36,867 nt of DNA, from assembly GCA_013812775.1 (NCBI GenBank), contig JACCSX010000284.1, forward strand, positions 1 to 36,867. Reading direction: 5' to 3'. A program made the position numbers and the translations under genes. This document shows positions 35,978 through 36,867 of this stretch, piece after piece (position 1 is the stretch's first letter; every line of letters starts with the position of its first letter). Under the pieces are notes generated by a model. The model did not search any database, was not told the origin of the DNA, and was given only the letters and a program-made list of their open reading frames with translations. The DNA comes from Tatlockia sp. (GTDB lineage: Bacteria > Pseudomonadota > Gammaproteobacteria > Legionellales > Legionellaceae).

Positions 35978-36867
35978 GAGGTTTTTGTTTTTTCTTATCC
36001 TTAATTTTCGTATCTAATACTTATGCATTCAGTTGGGCTGATCTTTGGTTTACCAAAAATCAACAGGCCCAAAAACTAATGAACAAAGGTCAGTTTAAAG
36101 AGGCAGAAAAAATATTTCAACAACCGGATTGGCGAGCGACTGCTGCCTATCGAGCTGGTGAATACAAACAGTCAGCAAAACAATTTCAGGGCTTGCAAAA
36201 TGAATCCGGGTTTTATAATCAAGGTAATGCACTGGCCCATTCAGGCAATTATGAGCAGGCAATTAAAGCTTATAATGCAGCCTTAGCCCTCAATCCGAAT
36301 AATAAGGATGCTTTAGATAATCGTAAAATTCTGCAGGATTTATTGAAAAAAAAGAATAAGCAACCAGACCAGAGTCAAAAGAACAAGGATCAACAAAACA
36401 AAGAGAAGCAAGACCAAAATCAGAAAGACAAGGATCAACAGAACAAAGAGAAGCAAGGCCAAAATAAACAAGATAAAGAGAAGCAAGACAAAGAGAAGCA
36501 AGGCCAAAATCAACAAGATAAAGACAAACAAGACAAAGAGAAGCAAAACCAAAATCAACAAGATAAAGACAAACAAGACAAAGAGAAGCAAGGCCAAAAT
36601 CAACAAGATAAAGACAAACAAGACAAAAATAAACAAGATAAAGATAAACAAGGTCAGAACCAACAAGAAAAGGATCAGCAGAACAAGCACCAACAAGGAC
36701 AAAACCAACAGGAAAAGGGTCAGCAAGATAAAGCACCAGCTAAAGCAGCTGATAAGAAGACGCCTGAAGAGCTTGAAAAACAGCAGGCGAAGGAACAATG
36801 GTTACGATTAATACCTGATGATCCTGCTGGTTTAATGCGAGAGAAATTTTTACGTGATCATCTGCGA
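35974..36867 (+). CDS. batC: BatC-like TPR protein with Lys/Gln/Asp-rich linker, partial
   Basis: The first 298 codons of a protein whose 3' end lies beyond the window. A signal peptide (MRGFCFFLSLIFVSNTYA, cleavage near residue 18) points to the periplasm. Tetratricopeptide repeats follow at about 30-115 (AQKLMNKGQFKEAEKIFQQP; FYNQGNALAHSGNYEQAIKA). Residues about 129-265 are almost only Lys, Gln, Asp, Glu and Asn, encoded by tandem repeats. The last visible part, EQWLRLIPDDPAGLMREKFL, is the conserved element that follows this linker in related TPR/VWA proteins. It overlaps batB by four bases (ATGA). Confidence 0.85.
   Translation, partial: MRGFCFFLSLIFVSNTYAFSWADLWFTKNQQAQKLMNKGQFKEAEKIFQQPDWRATAAYRAGEYKQSAKQFQGLQNESGFYNQGNALAHSGNYEQAIKAYNAALALNPNNKDALDNRKILQDLLKKKNKQPDQSQKNKDQQNKEKQDQNQKDKDQQNKEKQGQNKQDKEKQDKEKQGQNQQDKDKQDKEKQNQNQQDKDKQDKEKQGQNQQDKDKQDKNKQDKDKQGQNQQEKDQQNKHQQGQNQQEKGQQDKAPAKAADKKTPEELEKQQAKEQWLRLIPDDPAGLMREKFLRDHLR
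36484..36648 (+). repeat. 45-bp tandem repeat inside batC-like gene
   Basis: Three 45-base units (36484-36528, 36529-36573, 36574-36618) differ only at the codons GGC/AAC, and a partial fourth unit follows. Each unit encodes 15 residues (QDKEKQGQNQQDKDK). Similar but less regular units extend upstream to about 36358 and downstream to about 36730. Since 45 is a multiple of three, copy-number changes keep the frame. This is the structure of a variable-number tandem repeat. Confidence 0.9.

Noticed and set aside
36484-36648. Regular repeats as a CRISPR array
   Set aside because: Units are contiguous, with no spacers, and lie in frame inside a coding gene.
36290-36798. Two minus-strand frames of about 150 codons with Leu/Phe-rich repeats, looking like membrane proteins
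   Set aside because: They are antisense readings of the batC-like tandem repeat (Lys/Gln/Asp codons read backwards as Leu/Phe/Val). The plus-strand frame has a signal peptide, TPRs and operon context.

Overview
The window looks like a chromosomal segment of an AT-rich gammaproteobacterium of the Legionella group. This is inferred from family content and not from any search. The housekeeping proteins (UbiX, DapB, PriA, a RocC-like ProQ/FinO protein, a valine-degradation operon, a MoxR/Bat operon) are gammaproteobacterial in type. They are interleaved with large unrecognised or eukaryote-like proteins of the kind Legionella carries as candidate Dot/Icm effectors.

Layout. 1-10599 (minus) is one uninterrupted reading frame of at least 3533 codons that runs off the left edge. 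It is a giant protein with a superfamily-2-type ATPase core resembling the DUF3638/DUF3645 family, plus C-terminal helical repeats. 10600-12115 holds a palindromic repeat element, ubiX and a small islet of decayed genes: a glyoxalase-like N-terminal fragment, and a frameshifted zeta-toxin-type kinase next to an intact 64-aa companion. 12116-16588 is a minus-strand operon in the order dodecin-like protein, mmsA, mmsB, acs (valine catabolism and acyl-CoA activation). 16748-17758 carries a YqaE/Pmp3-type membrane protein and dapB. 18049-18714 is the ProQ/FinO RNA chaperone.

18862-24039 is an accessory block of three large genes. One is an unrecognised protein whose N-terminus appears frameshifted at a G5 run. 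One is a kinase whose C-lobe is duplicated as a degenerate pseudokinase lobe. The third is an unrecognised 513-aa protein with an internal repeat. 24104-28286 is a compact minus-strand operon: MidA-like methyltransferase, PTPS/QueD-family pterin enzyme, priA, acyl-CoA thioesterase. A pteridine reductase of the FolM/PTR1 type is divergent from it, so two pterin enzymes sit side by side. YqhA, a tRNA-dihydrouridine synthase, a HEPN-like protein and a small membrane protein follow.

31669 to the right edge is a moxR, DUF58, DUF4381, batA, batB, batC operon with overlapping genes. The last gene is cut by the window end and contains a perfect-period 45-bp tandem repeat encoding a Lys/Gln/Asp-rich linker.

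The observations most worth a second look are the giant ATPase, the duplicated-lobe kinase, the pterin gene pair, the probable N-terminal frameshift at 19883-19929, and the decayed zeta-kinase islet.
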